This document shows positions 35,064-46,210 of a DNA stretch of 64,000 nt, in pieces. Numbering within the stretch: the stretch's first letter is position 1; each line of letters starts with the position of its first letter. The notes below the pieces were generated by a model that worked only from the letters and a program-made list of their open reading frames with translations, did not search any database and was not told the origin of the DNA. The DNA is from Fragum whitleyi (Eukaryota > Mollusca > Bivalvia > Cardiida > Cardiidae). The stretch lies in NCBI GenBank assembly GCA_948146395.1, contig OX411545.1, positions 15,923,526 to 15,987,525 on the forward strand, written 5' to 3'. Both the position numbers and the translations under genes were made by a program.

Positions 35064-35460
35064 TACAATAAAAACATCGAGAAATTGACAAGGTAATTTA
35101 TTTGGAATGATTTTTGATCGGATTGAATGAGTGTGATGAGTTACTTTAATTCTTTTTTTTAAAAAAAGGGAGGGGGTAATAAAATATCGATTATTTCGTC
35201 TCAGTTATGTTCTTTTAGTAGCATTGTGTGTCTTTGCGGACCAAATCCTAATCCACTCTAGCCGATAAGATCGTTGAATGATTTAATGGATTGAATGAAG
35301 ATGTAGATCGTTTTGATAGATTTAAATGGGGTTTTTATGATGTAAGAGCGTTTTGAATGATTTGAGTGGTTGTTTGGAAGGTAGGAATTGACAGCATAAA
35401 CATTGATTTTGAATGTTTTTGATCGAGATGAGTGTCAATTTAGAATTGGTATTAACAGTA
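35064..35460. mobile_element. MITE-A copy (reverse)
   Basis: TA-CAATAAAAACATCGAGAAA to ATTAACAG-TA with 'GATCGAGATGAGTGTCAATT' near the right end. The central inverted repeat is largely lost. Confidence 0.65.
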
Positions 35461-35606
35461 TATTTTTACTTAAAATCACCCTCAGGGGAGGTTATAATCT
35501 TATTAATCTTCAGAGCGCTTGCGTATGCAGAGACAGGACAAAGACTTTGATTGGTGCAAAAATGAATTTTTTTGAAATGACACACACATGCTTATATGTT
35601 TTATAT

Positions 35607-36104
35607 ATAGTTATAAACATTGTGAAATTGACAAATGATCGGATTTTGAAATGATATCGGAATGAAATTGATTGTGTTTGATGTTAGAGTTATGAATTAA
35701 GTTGAAGGGGGAGTTATACGATATAGCTATTCTTGCGATATCTGTTACAGCCAACAACATAGTGAAATTGACATTTATCTCGATCAAACCCATTCAAAAT
35801 CAATCGTTCAGCGCCCTATTCTCTCATTCCAAACACTAACAACAACGTCATTCAAAATAAATAAAGATAGATTTCTGTGACATAAATGAAATTGTAAGCG
35901 TCTAATGGGTTCTTTAAGAAATATGAATCTATTTATAGAACTGGTGTGAATATCTAATTAAAGGGAGGTGATGAGTATCGCTAATTTTGTTAGTTAGCGA
36001 TATAGGATTATCTGCCTTTAAATTCACTATAGACCCGCTCCGCACATTCATTCAATATCATTCCAAAATCACTCACTTTGTCAAATTCACGATACATGTA
36101 ACTC
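35607..36104. mobile_element. Two abutting MITE-A copies (truncated reverse, then forward)
   Basis: 35607-35744 is the left part of a reverse copy ('AACATTGTGAAATTGACAAA'). It stops where a forward copy starts at 35745 (TACAGCCAACAACATAGTG). The forward copy runs to about 36104 and has a shortened central hairpin. Confidence 0.65.
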
Positions 36105-36315
36105 TCTTTAATGAAATATACATAGAAGATATATAAATAGCTTTCTATGTCTTCACGACCAATCAGACGCAAATTCAATTAAGGACGTTCGCGCCTATGC
36201 GCGTCAAAAAGTTTGTCTCATAACTGCATCATATTGGTACATTTACTGGATAAATATTTCGCGGTCTTTTTACAGGATTTATTTTTCCGATACGTCACTT
36301 GCACAACAAGATACA

Positions 36316-36330
36316 GCGCCATCTAGCGGC
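36316..36330 (-). promoter_or_regulatory. CTCF-like motif in left arm
   Basis: The minus strand reads GCCGCTAGATGGCGC, agreeing with the bilaterian CTCF core CCASYAGRKGGCRS at 13 of 14 positions. The mirrored copy is at 39988-40002. Binding is unproven. Confidence 0.4.
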
Positions 36331-37489
36331 ATACCGTAAAACACCTTTTTTTCGACGTTTACGGCGATTTAATCAGCGACTTCGGACTCATTTCAAATAG
36401 AAAATACATCTATCGATTGATCTTTCTATTGGCAACTTAATCTTTTGTTTTACCCGGGTCCACACACGCACGTTTTTATACTACAGAGGTTTTTTCGATA
36501 CTACCAGAGGCAAATATGATATGGAAAATACGCCGTTGGACGAGGTTCGAACGTTTGTAGACAAAATTATCGAACGGTGACCCCCTATTTTTATTATTTA
36601 AAATTAATCTAGAATTAAAAACGAACCGTTTAAACCAATTAAAAAAAGGGGGTCTCCACGTGAAGTGTTGGTCGAAAATCGCGACGTAAACGTTAAATAG
36701 GAATCTGAAGAAACCAAGGTACTCAGTCGTTATATAATTATTCTTAACGTACTTATTTCTGTCAAGCTATAGAGTGTTCATTAAAAAGCAAATGAACTTC
36801 AGTATAATAGGAAACTGTATGCTAGCAGGCTGGAACCCCGCGACCAAGAATCTTGCAACAAATGCACCATGTGGGCAACTAGTAATTGTACATGTAAGTC
36901 AACACATACAATCAAATTATAATGATTTGATTCTAAATGATTTCATTCATTTTCATACAATATGATTGGCTAAATATTTAGTGAGTTTTTTTTTCAAAAT
37001 GAATACGTATGTTTGGGTGATTGTGTATTTGTAATGTAAGTATGCGTTCACAGCCAGGGAGGTTTGCCGTCGATTAACGAATTTGACGGATGTGCGGATC
37101 GGTATCCGTCAATTTATGTCTTTGTGTAAGGAAAAATGATAATAATAAAATAAGGAAAATAAATAAGTCGCACTAGGCGTGTCAGGTGAAGTTTCGAGTT
37201 TCAACATACCTTGATTATATGAATCCCATATTAGAGGTTTTAATAATTTTAATAATAATAATGAAAAAATTTCCATAACCAATTAAAATTTTAGAGTTCG
37301 ATTTTAAACAATAGAAAGGAAAAAAATATATTATAATCCTATTTTAGAGATTTTAATAATAATAATTATAATGATAATCATATTGTCAATCAAAATTTTC
37401 AATTTCGATCTTAAACTCTAGGAAAAAGGGTAAATCACCTCTTTCAATAACGAATTTCATTTCTTAAAGCCCCCGTCTGCATTAAGAGC

Positions 37490-38460
37490 AAAAAATGCTA
37501 TTTCGTGAACACTCTTTGAAAAATTATTCTTGATTTAGTCTTACGAAAGATGACTTACATAAAAACACAAATCAATCGACAAATGGTGGCTTTTTCGGGA
37601 AACGCATAATCTGCCGAATAAGTAATATATGTAAATGAAATTTTGGTCACGTGAAATACGCCCACGCGAAGGAGCGGTATGCGGTTTATTCAAATTGGAG
37701 TCCGAAATGTTGTAGGTCATAAATATTCACCAAGTTAGGCCTATATTTAGATCATCGAGTCATAACCATTTTCAAAACCGAATATTCGAATGACAAATTC
37801 AAGATATCTTTGATAAAAAAAGTTTAGTTTTTGTGTACATAGTCGTTTAAGATCATTGTCTTACGTTTCCGAAATGTTAATGAACACAGACAGAAGGAGG
37901 CTTTAAAGTTGAATTTGTGTTCAAATTTTGTCCCATTTTATTTGAGTGTTAAGATATAAAGATAATATTTATTGATTTCATGGAGGTATGGAACATAAAC
38001 CCGCCTCGCGTATTCATACAGTGTGAAAACGTTTTATCAGCTCCAGCGAGCTTTTGTCATGGAGTTATGACCGTGGTGTGCCGTCCGTGCCATTTTCTTT
38101 AAACATTTGTTATTTAACAAGCAGCGTTATTTTTAATGAATAATTCTTCTGGAATATGTCAGTCTTTATTTGAACAGATTATTCAGTTTATTTTGTGAGT
38201 TTTGACAGATTTACCAAATGAACACTACAAACTTCGTTTACCTGCATTACGCATTCAAAGTTGAGAAATGCATTTTGGCGTGTTAGTAGATCCTACTAAA
38301 CTCGATGCACATGCTTAAACTTTTTAGGCACTGATCAAACCCCGTATTGTTATTGGAATGATAAATTCAAGATATATTTGATAAAAAAAAGTCTAGTGTA
38401 CACAGTCGTTTAAGATCATTGTCTTGCGTTTCCAAAATGTTAATGAACACAGAAGGAGGT
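37490..38460 (+). repeat. Dispersed CACGTG-core repeat, copies 2 and 3
   Basis: 37490-37905 matches the minus strand of 11030-11410. A partial third copy (38345-38460) repeats its right end ('GATAAATTCAAGATAT', 'CGTTTAAGATCATTGTCTT'). Between them, about 37945-38060, is a piece of the foldback family seen at 49437-49562 and 43700-44000 ('AAGATAATATTTATTGATTT', 'CGCGTATTCATACAGTGTG'). Confidence 0.55.
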
Positions 38461-39437
38461 AGATTTTGCGTAAGTTACCCGAATGCATTCAGCTGAAGTC
38501 TCGGCGATGATGACGCAGAATAAACACTTGCTTGGGAAAATGCCGAAAACCATTATAAGATGTTGAAATAAACAGCCGCAAATTGCCCGCAATTATTCTT
38601 AATCCAAAGCAGTAGGTTCTGTTTTATGATTATTTTTCAGAAAGTGGTTCAAATTGCTATTTATTTGACGTCTACGAGTAGAAGTAAATTCTTCTCTGGC
38701 GATTGTTGACTTATCCGACTTTTATCACATCAATTACTATTTAAGTCTTATATATCTACAAAAATGATTATGAAACAAATGCGCGTGCTTTAGTGTATAA
38801 AAAATCGGACCTATTCTTTTATGAGTCCGTAAACCGCTTTCAATAGAAAATTCACATCATTCCTGTTCACTATATTTTAGCTTCCGTTTTGCGTGAAATT
38901 TCTAGCAAACAAACTCGTAATTTTTGGTCTTCGGTTTGCTAGTCTAGAGAAAAAATAATTTTACGGAATAAAATATATGATTTTGATTGAACACTCCATA
39001 GCTCAAGCTTGTCAGATATAAGTAGAATAATTATATATTATATATATATTATGACTGAGAACCGGGAATACTTCCGATTCCTATTCAACGTTTACGTCGA
39101 CGTTAATTATATAACGTCATTTAAAAGTCACTTTTCTCTACGTCTTATCTAATTTCAACGCGATTTTCGACAAACACTTCACGTGGAGACCCCCCCCCCC
39201 GCCTTTTTTATTGGCTTAAACGGTTCGTTTTTAATTCTAGATTAATTTTAAAAAATAAAAAAGGGGGGTCACCGTTCGAAATTTTTGTCTACAAACGTTC
39301 GAACCTCGTCCAACGGCGTATTTTCCATATCATATTTGCTTCTGGTAGTATCGAAAAAACCTCTGTAGTAAAAAAACGTGCCTTTGGACCCGGGTAAAAC
39401 AAATATTTAAGTTACCAATTGAAAGATCAATCGATAG

Positions 39438-39808
39438 TTAGACCACGCTTGAAGCGAATCGGCCAATCAGAGAGCAGTATTTCAAAAATATAAATCACAG
39501 ATACAACTCTGAGCGTTGTATTCACAGATATACGGTTGCAGTGTGTCTTGCACGTGCATCTCGACAGATTTTGTGTGCCGTGTCATTTTAAGGAGGTGTC
39601 GAGCATATTATAAGATCGCTTTTTCCAAAAGACTTTCTACAGTTGCATACATGCAAAAGAGCTGCAATAAGTATCGATAATAGATTCGTAAGTCTAGTTT
39701 CGGCATAATAACACATAATAACAGTAATATCACAGCGAGTTTTTCTCGTTTTTGTCATCAAGATGTTCGGGTAAAAATTACAGACAATGCTAGAAAAGCG
39801 TGGTCTAA
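39438..39808. mobile_element. 371-bp MITE nested in the right arm
   Basis: TTAGACCACGCTT (39438) and AAGCGTGGTCTAA (ending 39808) are perfect 13-bp inverted ends. The left arm of the host element lacks this block, which confirms insertion. The uninterrupted arm would read GATCAATCGATAG then ATGTATTTTC. The target duplication is unclear because a second hairpin block follows directly. Confidence 0.7.
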
Positions 39809-39812
39809 GTCA

Positions 39813-39902
39813 GATAGAAAATCTCGTGCCGCGGTATATGGAAAATAGACACTCGCTAAAGCTCGTGTCTATTTCCCATATACCACGGCACTCGTTTTCT
39901 AT
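39813..39902. repeat. 90-bp near-perfect hairpin, ~39-bp stem
   Basis: GATAGAAAA...GAAAATAGACAC pairs with GTGTCTATTTC...TTTTCTATC, with only a few mismatches and a 12-base loop TCGCTAAAGCTC. It sits directly after the nested MITE and is also missing from the other arm. Confidence 0.8.
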
Positions 39903-39987
39903 CCAAAACATGTATTTTCTATTTGAAATGAGTCCGAAGTCGCAGATTAAATCGCCGTAAACGTCGAAAAAAGGTGTTTTACGGTAT

Positions 39988-40002
39988 GCCGCTAGATGGC
40001 GC
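39988..40002 (+). promoter_or_regulatory. CTCF-like motif in right arm
   Basis: GCCGCTAGATGGCGC on the plus strand, the inverted partner of 36316-36330. The pair is in divergent orientation, about 3.7 kb apart. Confidence 0.4.
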
Positions 40003-41054
40003 TGTATCTTGTTGTGCAAGTGACGCCAAATCTAGTTTTAGCGGTAAAATTTCCGTGCTATAGTTTCAAAATTGATAAAACAAACATAAAAAAGATACAA
40101 ATTACCTTTCAAATGAAACTTAGTGCTTGTCTTAGATCTTAAGATTTACTCATATACCTATGGTAATGGACTAAACGCCTAGGTCAGAGCTCAGTTTTGA
40201 AAATACCCATATACCAATGCAGTTATGAGAGAAAGTAATTTTTGACGTGCATAGGCGCGAACGTCCTTAAGCTAGTGAACTCGTGGAATTTTTCTACCAA
40301 TTTCAATTCTGAATATAGTCGTAGATATTGCTTTTTTGTGATTTTGGAGCTTTTTTAGATGTTTTTAGTGAGTGTTTTGGAATGAATGAATGGAGTGCTT
40401 ATTGAAGATTAAAAATTGTTTTGGTCGAGGTTGATGTCAATTGCACGATGTTACTAACTATTTATTCTTGAAAACAAATCATTTTGACTTGTTTGTCTTA
40501 GAAAGATAAAAAAAAGATTCCATTGACTACGAGGCAATTATTCGTGAAAGACAAATTTGATTCAAATTCAAGTTTTACGTGTACAGTTGACATTTTAAAC
40601 TTGCAAAATTGTAGCATATTTTTTCTCTCCAGTTCTTGCATGCAGGAACATAATATAAAAGTCTAGCAGACACATAACGTGATATTTCTTGACAAAAAGC
40701 AGTTACTTTATGAATCGTTCTTTGCACGCGAAAATTCAAAAATATCTTGAAATATGTGCACAGCGTATTTTAGCCCCAGCCATTATAAATCTTTGCAAGA
40801 AAAAACGACAATAGGAAATGAACGAACTAAATGGCCCGAAACGGGTGTTTGCCGACTAACTTATGTTCCCATTCAGTGTGGCTAACATGTTCATGGGATT
40901 TTTTAGTGGAACAACAACACGCGAAACCATACATGGAAAAAGATATCAACATTATAATGGTCTTTGTCGATTTAAGCTTAAAATGAAATTCTTAGTTGTA
41001 ATCAATATTTCTTTTTCCTACCAAAAGTTAATTTATTTGATTTAAAAAATAATA

Positions 41055-42020
41055 CTGTCGTGTCCGGTCATCTTGCGCGTCCGGTAATCTTGCGCAGTCC
41101 GGTTGTTTCCTGTTCCAGAAGTTCGTTTGATAGTAAACATTCAAAGTTTCCGACAACTTTTCTAAAATTTTCATTTCAGAATAATAATAAAGTAAGTTGA
41201 ATGATATAAAAATACCTGATGTTATTTTTGTTTGTGTGTGACGTCATCCTCATTAAATATTCATGAAGTGTGCCCAGTGACCTACTTTTCCTTGAACGCT
41301 CGTTTTTCGAATTTGTCTGTCTTTTTTAGCGAGTGATTCATTCCAACCACGAAGAAAATATATAAAACGCCCTATTATCAAAAATCCAAGACGCGAAAAT
41401 CCCATTTAACTCGATGTCAGTAGGTTTTATACAGGCCTGAGCAGCCGACATGTTTACACTTCAATTTCCCGCCATTGTCAAAACCATGAATGGAAATTCC
41501 CCAGGTGGCGCGCGCCGATTTTTTAATCTACGGTAGCCAATAAATGCCATATTTTTTTAATAGAAAAAGAAAAATTGGCTGAAAATGATGATTCTAAATG
41601 CCCAATTTGTTGTAGTGAACAATAGACATAACATCCCTTTCATTGTAAACATGTTTATTTAAAGTTGTACCTAAAAGTTTATTACCTGATAAAATTTATT
41701 GTTATATATTTGTTAAAAGATTTTATTTACATTTATGGCTTTAACTGGCCACCATACCTTAAATCTTTAGTAGCCAGACGTCACATTGTCTGACTGCGCA
41801 AGTTCACCGGACAGTTGTATGCCGAGAAAAAACATGGTGGTATATGTTTACACAATGGAATCCTGGTCGGTTCTAACTCAAGTTCTTTTAAACTTTCACA
41901 TCAACGTATTCTAAATAGAACATTCTAACACATCAAACAGCCACAATACCCTTGTTAGCCCTTTTACTGTATTATCGGAGTTTGCATTGCTTAAGTGCGC
42001 AAGATCACCGGACAGCATCG
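41055..42020. mobile_element. 966-bp TA-flanked element with doubled TCCGGT..CTTGCGC ends
   Basis: TA at 41053-41054 and 42021-42022 flanks ends whose inner parts match as TGTCCGGTSATCTTGCGC. A second copy of the motif lies just inside each end: 'TCCGGTAATCTTGCGCAG' near 41080 and 'CTGCGCAAGTTCACCGGACA' near 41793. The allelic duplicate at 57803 is uninterrupted at the TA, proving insertion. No transposase ORF: non-autonomous Tc1/mariner-type by target duplication. A CTCF-like CCCCAGGTGGCGC lies at 41499-41511. Confidence 0.85.
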
Positions 42021-42057
42021 TAATTTCTTTAACAAATATTTACCAAATATACGTATG

Positions 42058-42310
42058 TGACCCTTCACGTGAAAAGGGACCATCTGGGAACTTTGTAAAA
42101 TAAATATTTGAAAAGAGATTAGTCTAGAACAGGCAAACCAGAGATCGTAATTTAATTTTTCTTTAACAGGAATGTAGATTGGTTATTCTAGATTCAGAAA
42201 ATTAGTAAACTTTGAAAAGTTTCGATCCCTGTCAGACTGCGCTGATCGCGTAGGCTGACAAGGATCGACACTTAACGCATTTCCCATATGGTCCCTTTTC
42301 GCGTGGCAGT
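42058..42310. repeat. Inverted-repeat element with hairpin, copy 1
   Basis: 'CACGTGAAAAGGGACCAT' near 42069 faces 'ATGGTCCCTTTTCGCGTG' near 42288. Inside, TCGATCCCTGTCAG pairs with CTGACAAGGATCGA (42223-42270). The counterpart in copy 2 (about 57840-58106) keeps both, with a longer inner stem (TGCGTAAAGT/ACTTTACGCA). Confidence 0.6.
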
Positions 42311-43377
42311 TCACATTTTCATCCGACGGTCGTTTACAAAAGTTGTTCTACTCGTGACCCACTTGTATGTGAGGGAATTATGTGAGCATTTGTTTTCAGA
42401 ATGCCGATTCGAAATATTGATTTTTGCCACCAAAAATCGCTTAAAACGATCTATGCATGTTTTAGTCTCTAATTGAAATGATAAGAGTTTTTGCAGATTG
42501 TTTTTACAAGAAATATATTTTCATTCGAGCTACAGTAAATCTTTGAGATTACGCTACTGGCTATGGCTAACACAAAGCTTTCGGTAGAAATACTTTATTA
42601 TAGATCTTTGTGAGACTGCGTTCCTCATTCAGATTTACAGTTGCCTCCTTAATGCATATTTTTTCTTCATAAACTCGTTAAAACTATAATCAATAAATGC
42701 GCTTTTAAAAGGTTCAGATATTCCTTATGAAAATACGCAAAGAGTTGTGGACCTATTGATCATAAACGTTTTGTTCTTTCATTTTCTTTTTTTTTTTTTT
42801 GATTTTTTTTTTCACTTATTTTTTCCATTTCATTTATATTTTTTTATTTAATTCATTCATTTATTCATTCATTCTTTTCATTTTTCTAATAGACTCTATG
42901 AATTTTTGTATTATTGAAATTTTTAACGTCACATTTATGAAAAGCGACTTGGTTTCGTTTATCTCCAAACATTTCCGATGTGATAGATTCATATTGTGTC
43001 TTCTTCCAAGAATCCTGTAGTTAAGGAAAAATATTTTGGAATTCAGTTACGATTTTAAAATATAAAATTTCGACGATGTTTTTTTTCAGAGATTGGTGGT
43101 AATATTCTAGTCAATTAAATTTTGATCGATTGGTTGTATGGCGTAACGCAAGATACTGATGACACCGCCCAAAAATGCATTTTCGAGTCATAAATGCGAT
43201 AAAACGATTTTTGTCGAAATATTAAATTAAATGAACGTCAACATATCTATCAAACAACTATGTAAAAGATCATCCAGTTGTTCTCATATAATTTAGAATG
43301 CGCGTTCAAAAGTTTTTTTTTTTATCCTAAACGTACAAAGACATGGCAATAACGACGTATCAAGCATAAAGGCCAAA

Positions 43378-44075
43378 GGTTATAAAACTTTTTTAGAATT
43401 GTCTTAAATTTGAAATTCAAATAAATATAAGGAAATAATAGGTTAACATCAATAAGTTGTTATTTATGATAACTTTTTATCATTTATACTTTTTTGTTCG
43501 TACATTTATATTACAATAGGATTACGGCTTAAATTTCAAGTAGAAATTTGAGAAAATTTTTAATTAAGAATTAAAGGTGTCCGTCAATATAAGTGCATTC
43601 TGACTGGCTGAAAATTTAGTATATTCCTCGATGAAAACGATTTGGACTACACATCTATTTTGTAATCGTGCGCACAAAGTAGTTCCGTAATAATTCTATC
43701 TACGTATGAAGAAAATAGCTTTTTTTCTTCAGGATATTAAATCTTAAGATGTGAAGAGAGTATTTGACGTTCGAACCTGTCTCAATCTATCGATACCAAT
43801 ATCAGAGGGTAGCGTAGATTTGGACAGGTTAACCAGTCTAAGAGAGTTTGTGTAAATTTCACTGAGGAATGAAAGTAGAAACCTAAACACACTCATGTAT
43901 GAATCCGCTTCGCGTATTCATACAGTGTGGTTAGGTTTTAAGTGTAACACCTCATTGAAATCATCAAATACTATCTTCGTCTCCAATTGATTCGTCTCCA
44001 ATTGAGATAAGTTTTATAACCTTGGGCCCAGGGTTCGACGTTATAAAACTTTTCTCATTCTCAATTCAAAATTTT
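43378..44075. repeat. Foldback repeat cluster (GGTTATAAAACTT ends)
   Basis: GGTTATAAAACTT (43378-43390) and AAGTTTTATAACC (44009-44021) are a perfect inverted pair. Between them is another hairpin, AAACCTAAACACACTCATGT facing 'ACAGTGTGGTTAGGTTT' (43880-43938). To the right, 'CTTGGGCCC' and a second GTTATAAAACTTTTCTC match the ends of the palindrome at 51474-51715, so they are one family. Confidence 0.6.
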
Positions 44076-44731
44076 ATCGAAGGACGGGTCTCCATAAGGG
44101 CCTTTTCGTGGCTAGAAAAGATTTCTTTTAAACTTTGTCATACATACTTTGATATAATCTGCGTCTACTGACAAAATATTTGCATCTCAAACTCATTTGT
44201 TCTAGCTGTGCATTGTGTTTAAAGTGGGTGGGGTATTTTACTACGAACTAGAGTTTCATTTTAAGACTTTAAAATCACCCAAATAAATTGCTTTTGAGTT
44301 TGGGTCTGAAAAACAATACATCAATGAACTATTCCTCAGTTGATATCCGGATTTTATTTTAACATATCAAATTTTCAATAGTGATTATCTCCCCTTGTTT
44401 GTCTTAAGGGGATTTCTTTTTTTCATTTCCTACTAACCTTGCGGATTTGCCCAACACGTTTACAAATAGCTTTGAATATCAGATTTCTTTTATTGTTTGG
44501 AAAATTAAATACAAAACCATTACCCAGGTTTTATTCGCAGAAATCAGTTCTTTATTTTTGGAGTTATCTACCCCTGAATATGAGATATAAGCAAAATGTA
44601 CCTTAAAACTGGCCTTATCAAGACAAGTCGGATGAGTTTCAATGATATTTTGCATATTTTTTCTAACACGAGAACTCATTTGTGAGTTACACTAATTTTT
44701 GTAAAAGGTTAAATTCCAAGGTCACGCACCA

Positions 44732-44744
44732 AGGTCAAAGGTCA
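44732..44744 (+). promoter_or_regulatory. Perfect DR1 nuclear-receptor-type site
   Basis: AGGTCA-A-AGGTCA. A second is at 44895-44907 and its duplicate at 58726-58738. DR1 is the classic HNF4/RXR-type arrangement; here it is repeat-borne with no adjacent gene. Confidence 0.35.
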
Positions 44745-45514
44745 AAATCAGCTCAAATACAGTTTGTCAAGTACATAACTAATTTATTTATCATCAGATT
44801 TTAAAGATGTTTTTCCACAGTTGTTACCCTTGACAAGCTAAAACATATTTTGAAATGAATTTTGTGATGAGTTCGAGTTCAAGGTAAAGTTTCAAGGTCA
44901 AAGGTCAATGATAATCGTAGACATATGTGCACTAGCAGTTGGAGGCTAAGAAAGGGTGTAAAAACAATATAGATGTGAGAAAAACCAAGAATCCATTGTT
45001 AGGCGCTCTAGCCGCGCGATATGACTGGGAAAAATGAAAGTCAATTCAAACAAAACAAAGATACACGTTTGAAGAAAAGTTAGGGGGACCATTTTTGGGT
45101 GTTTCCTTATATTCTTATTGATTTCTATTTTTGTTCGCACTGACGATTATTATGAATAAAGGAAAGGATTAATGTACTGGGGCCCGTTTTACTAGACATC
45201 ATTTATGCGTAAGTCAGAAATTTAAGTTGATTCTACAGTAATAACTAAACATGGAATTCTGACATGCATCATCCCATTGGAATCGTCTTCTCAGTGAGAT
45301 AATGGAATTTAATAATGAATGAATACACCACATTCGATTTTTGATTTTACTTACGATTATTTTTTCGTAATAAGTTTCGTAAAACCCGCCCCTGTTCTAG
45401 AGATTTCATGGTCGATTGATTAAAGCGGTTTAGGTATTAGGTAATTACCCGCGCATTATTGACAGCTTTTTTGGGTTTTTTTTTTTTTTTTTTTTTGGTT
45501 TTTTTTAAAGCTCG

Positions 45515-45790
45515 GCTGTTTTCGGTGAAAACCCGATGTATAATGATAACCTTGGAGTCACTGGCGTCGGCATTGGTTTTGGCGTTGGAGAGACAAACTT
45601 TAACCTTTGTCAAATCTCTGTTATTATTTCATGAAACTTGGCATGTGTGTTCACCATCACAATAACTACCCAGACTATCAAGGGGGATAACTCATTTTTG
45701 TAAGAGTTTTGTCTCTTTTTGGACTAAGAATTTGTGCATTATCCAACTCTTACAGCCGAGTGTCCACCTGTAGACGTTGCTCTTGTTAAA
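45515..45790. repeat. Bivalve repeat 'GCGTCGGCATTGGTTTTGGC', copy 1
   Basis: The block runs from 'CTCGGCTGTTTTCGG' through 'TTTGGCGTTGGAGAGACAAA', 'GAAACTTGGCATGTGTGTTC' and 'GGGGGATAACTCATTTTTGT' to 'GTAGACGTTGCTCTTGTTAA'. I know this motif order from other bivalve non-coding DNA. Its duplicate is at 59385-59660. A 21-bp T-run precedes it. Confidence 0.6.
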
Positions 45791-46210
45791 ATTTGAGCCT
45801 GTGTAACACATTTTCAAGAAGTTTATTTGAGAAATTGTTGTAAATGTCGTACTTTGGCTCATTTTGAATATGGACACATCTATCTGAGATTGTGTTAGAA
45901 TTTAGATTCAATTTTCAGAGAAGAAATGGAATAGGATGGGGCTCCATCCTTCTGCTGCTGAGAAATTTATATAAATTTTATTGCAGTGAAACAAATATCA
46001 AAATGATATTTAGAGAAAATTTCGTCTCCATTTTACTCTAAGGGGTTATAAACACGTACTAAATTCCGAATGTGCATGCTGAGAACATAGAAGTCCTACC
46101 CGTTAAAATAAAAATAACTTGAACATTTATGAACGTATATATTCAGATTATGAAGTTTAGTTTTTATTAGTGTATAACAATAACATTGTACTGATGCTTT
46201 AGCGATGGGA

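Larger units (their letters stand above)
36183..40266. mobile_element. 4.08 kb TTAA-flanked long-inverted-repeat element
   Basis: The ends GGACGTTCGCGCCTATGCGC (left) and its inverted near-copy (right) are flanked by TTAA at 36179-36182 and 40267-40270, the duplication typical of piggyBac-type transposons. The arms pair far inward: left 36183 to about 36785 with right about 38980-40266. Shared blocks include 'ACAAGATACAGCGCC', 'ACGTTTACGGCGATTTAATC' and 'CGAACGTTTGTAGACAAA'. The right arm is longer because it carries its own insertions, chiefly 39438-39910. The 2.2 kb centre holds no transposase; an ORF at 36774-36965 has no known motif. Non-autonomous; piggyBac assignment rests on TTAA only. 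Confidence 0.75.
36105..40459. mobile_element. MITE-A copy (reverse) split by a 4.08 kb insertion
   Basis: 36110-36182 matches the middle of a reverse MITE-A ('CTTCACGACCAATCAGACGC') and 40267-40459 continues it to 'TGATGTCAATTGCACGATGT' and TTACTAACTA. Everything between is the TTAA-flanked element. Another MITE-A abuts it on the left. Confidence 0.7.

Noticed and set aside
36774..36965. A 63-codon ORF in the centre of the TTAA element as a transposase remnant.
   Set aside because: No DDD/DDE residues or cysteine-rich tail; length and composition are unremarkable.
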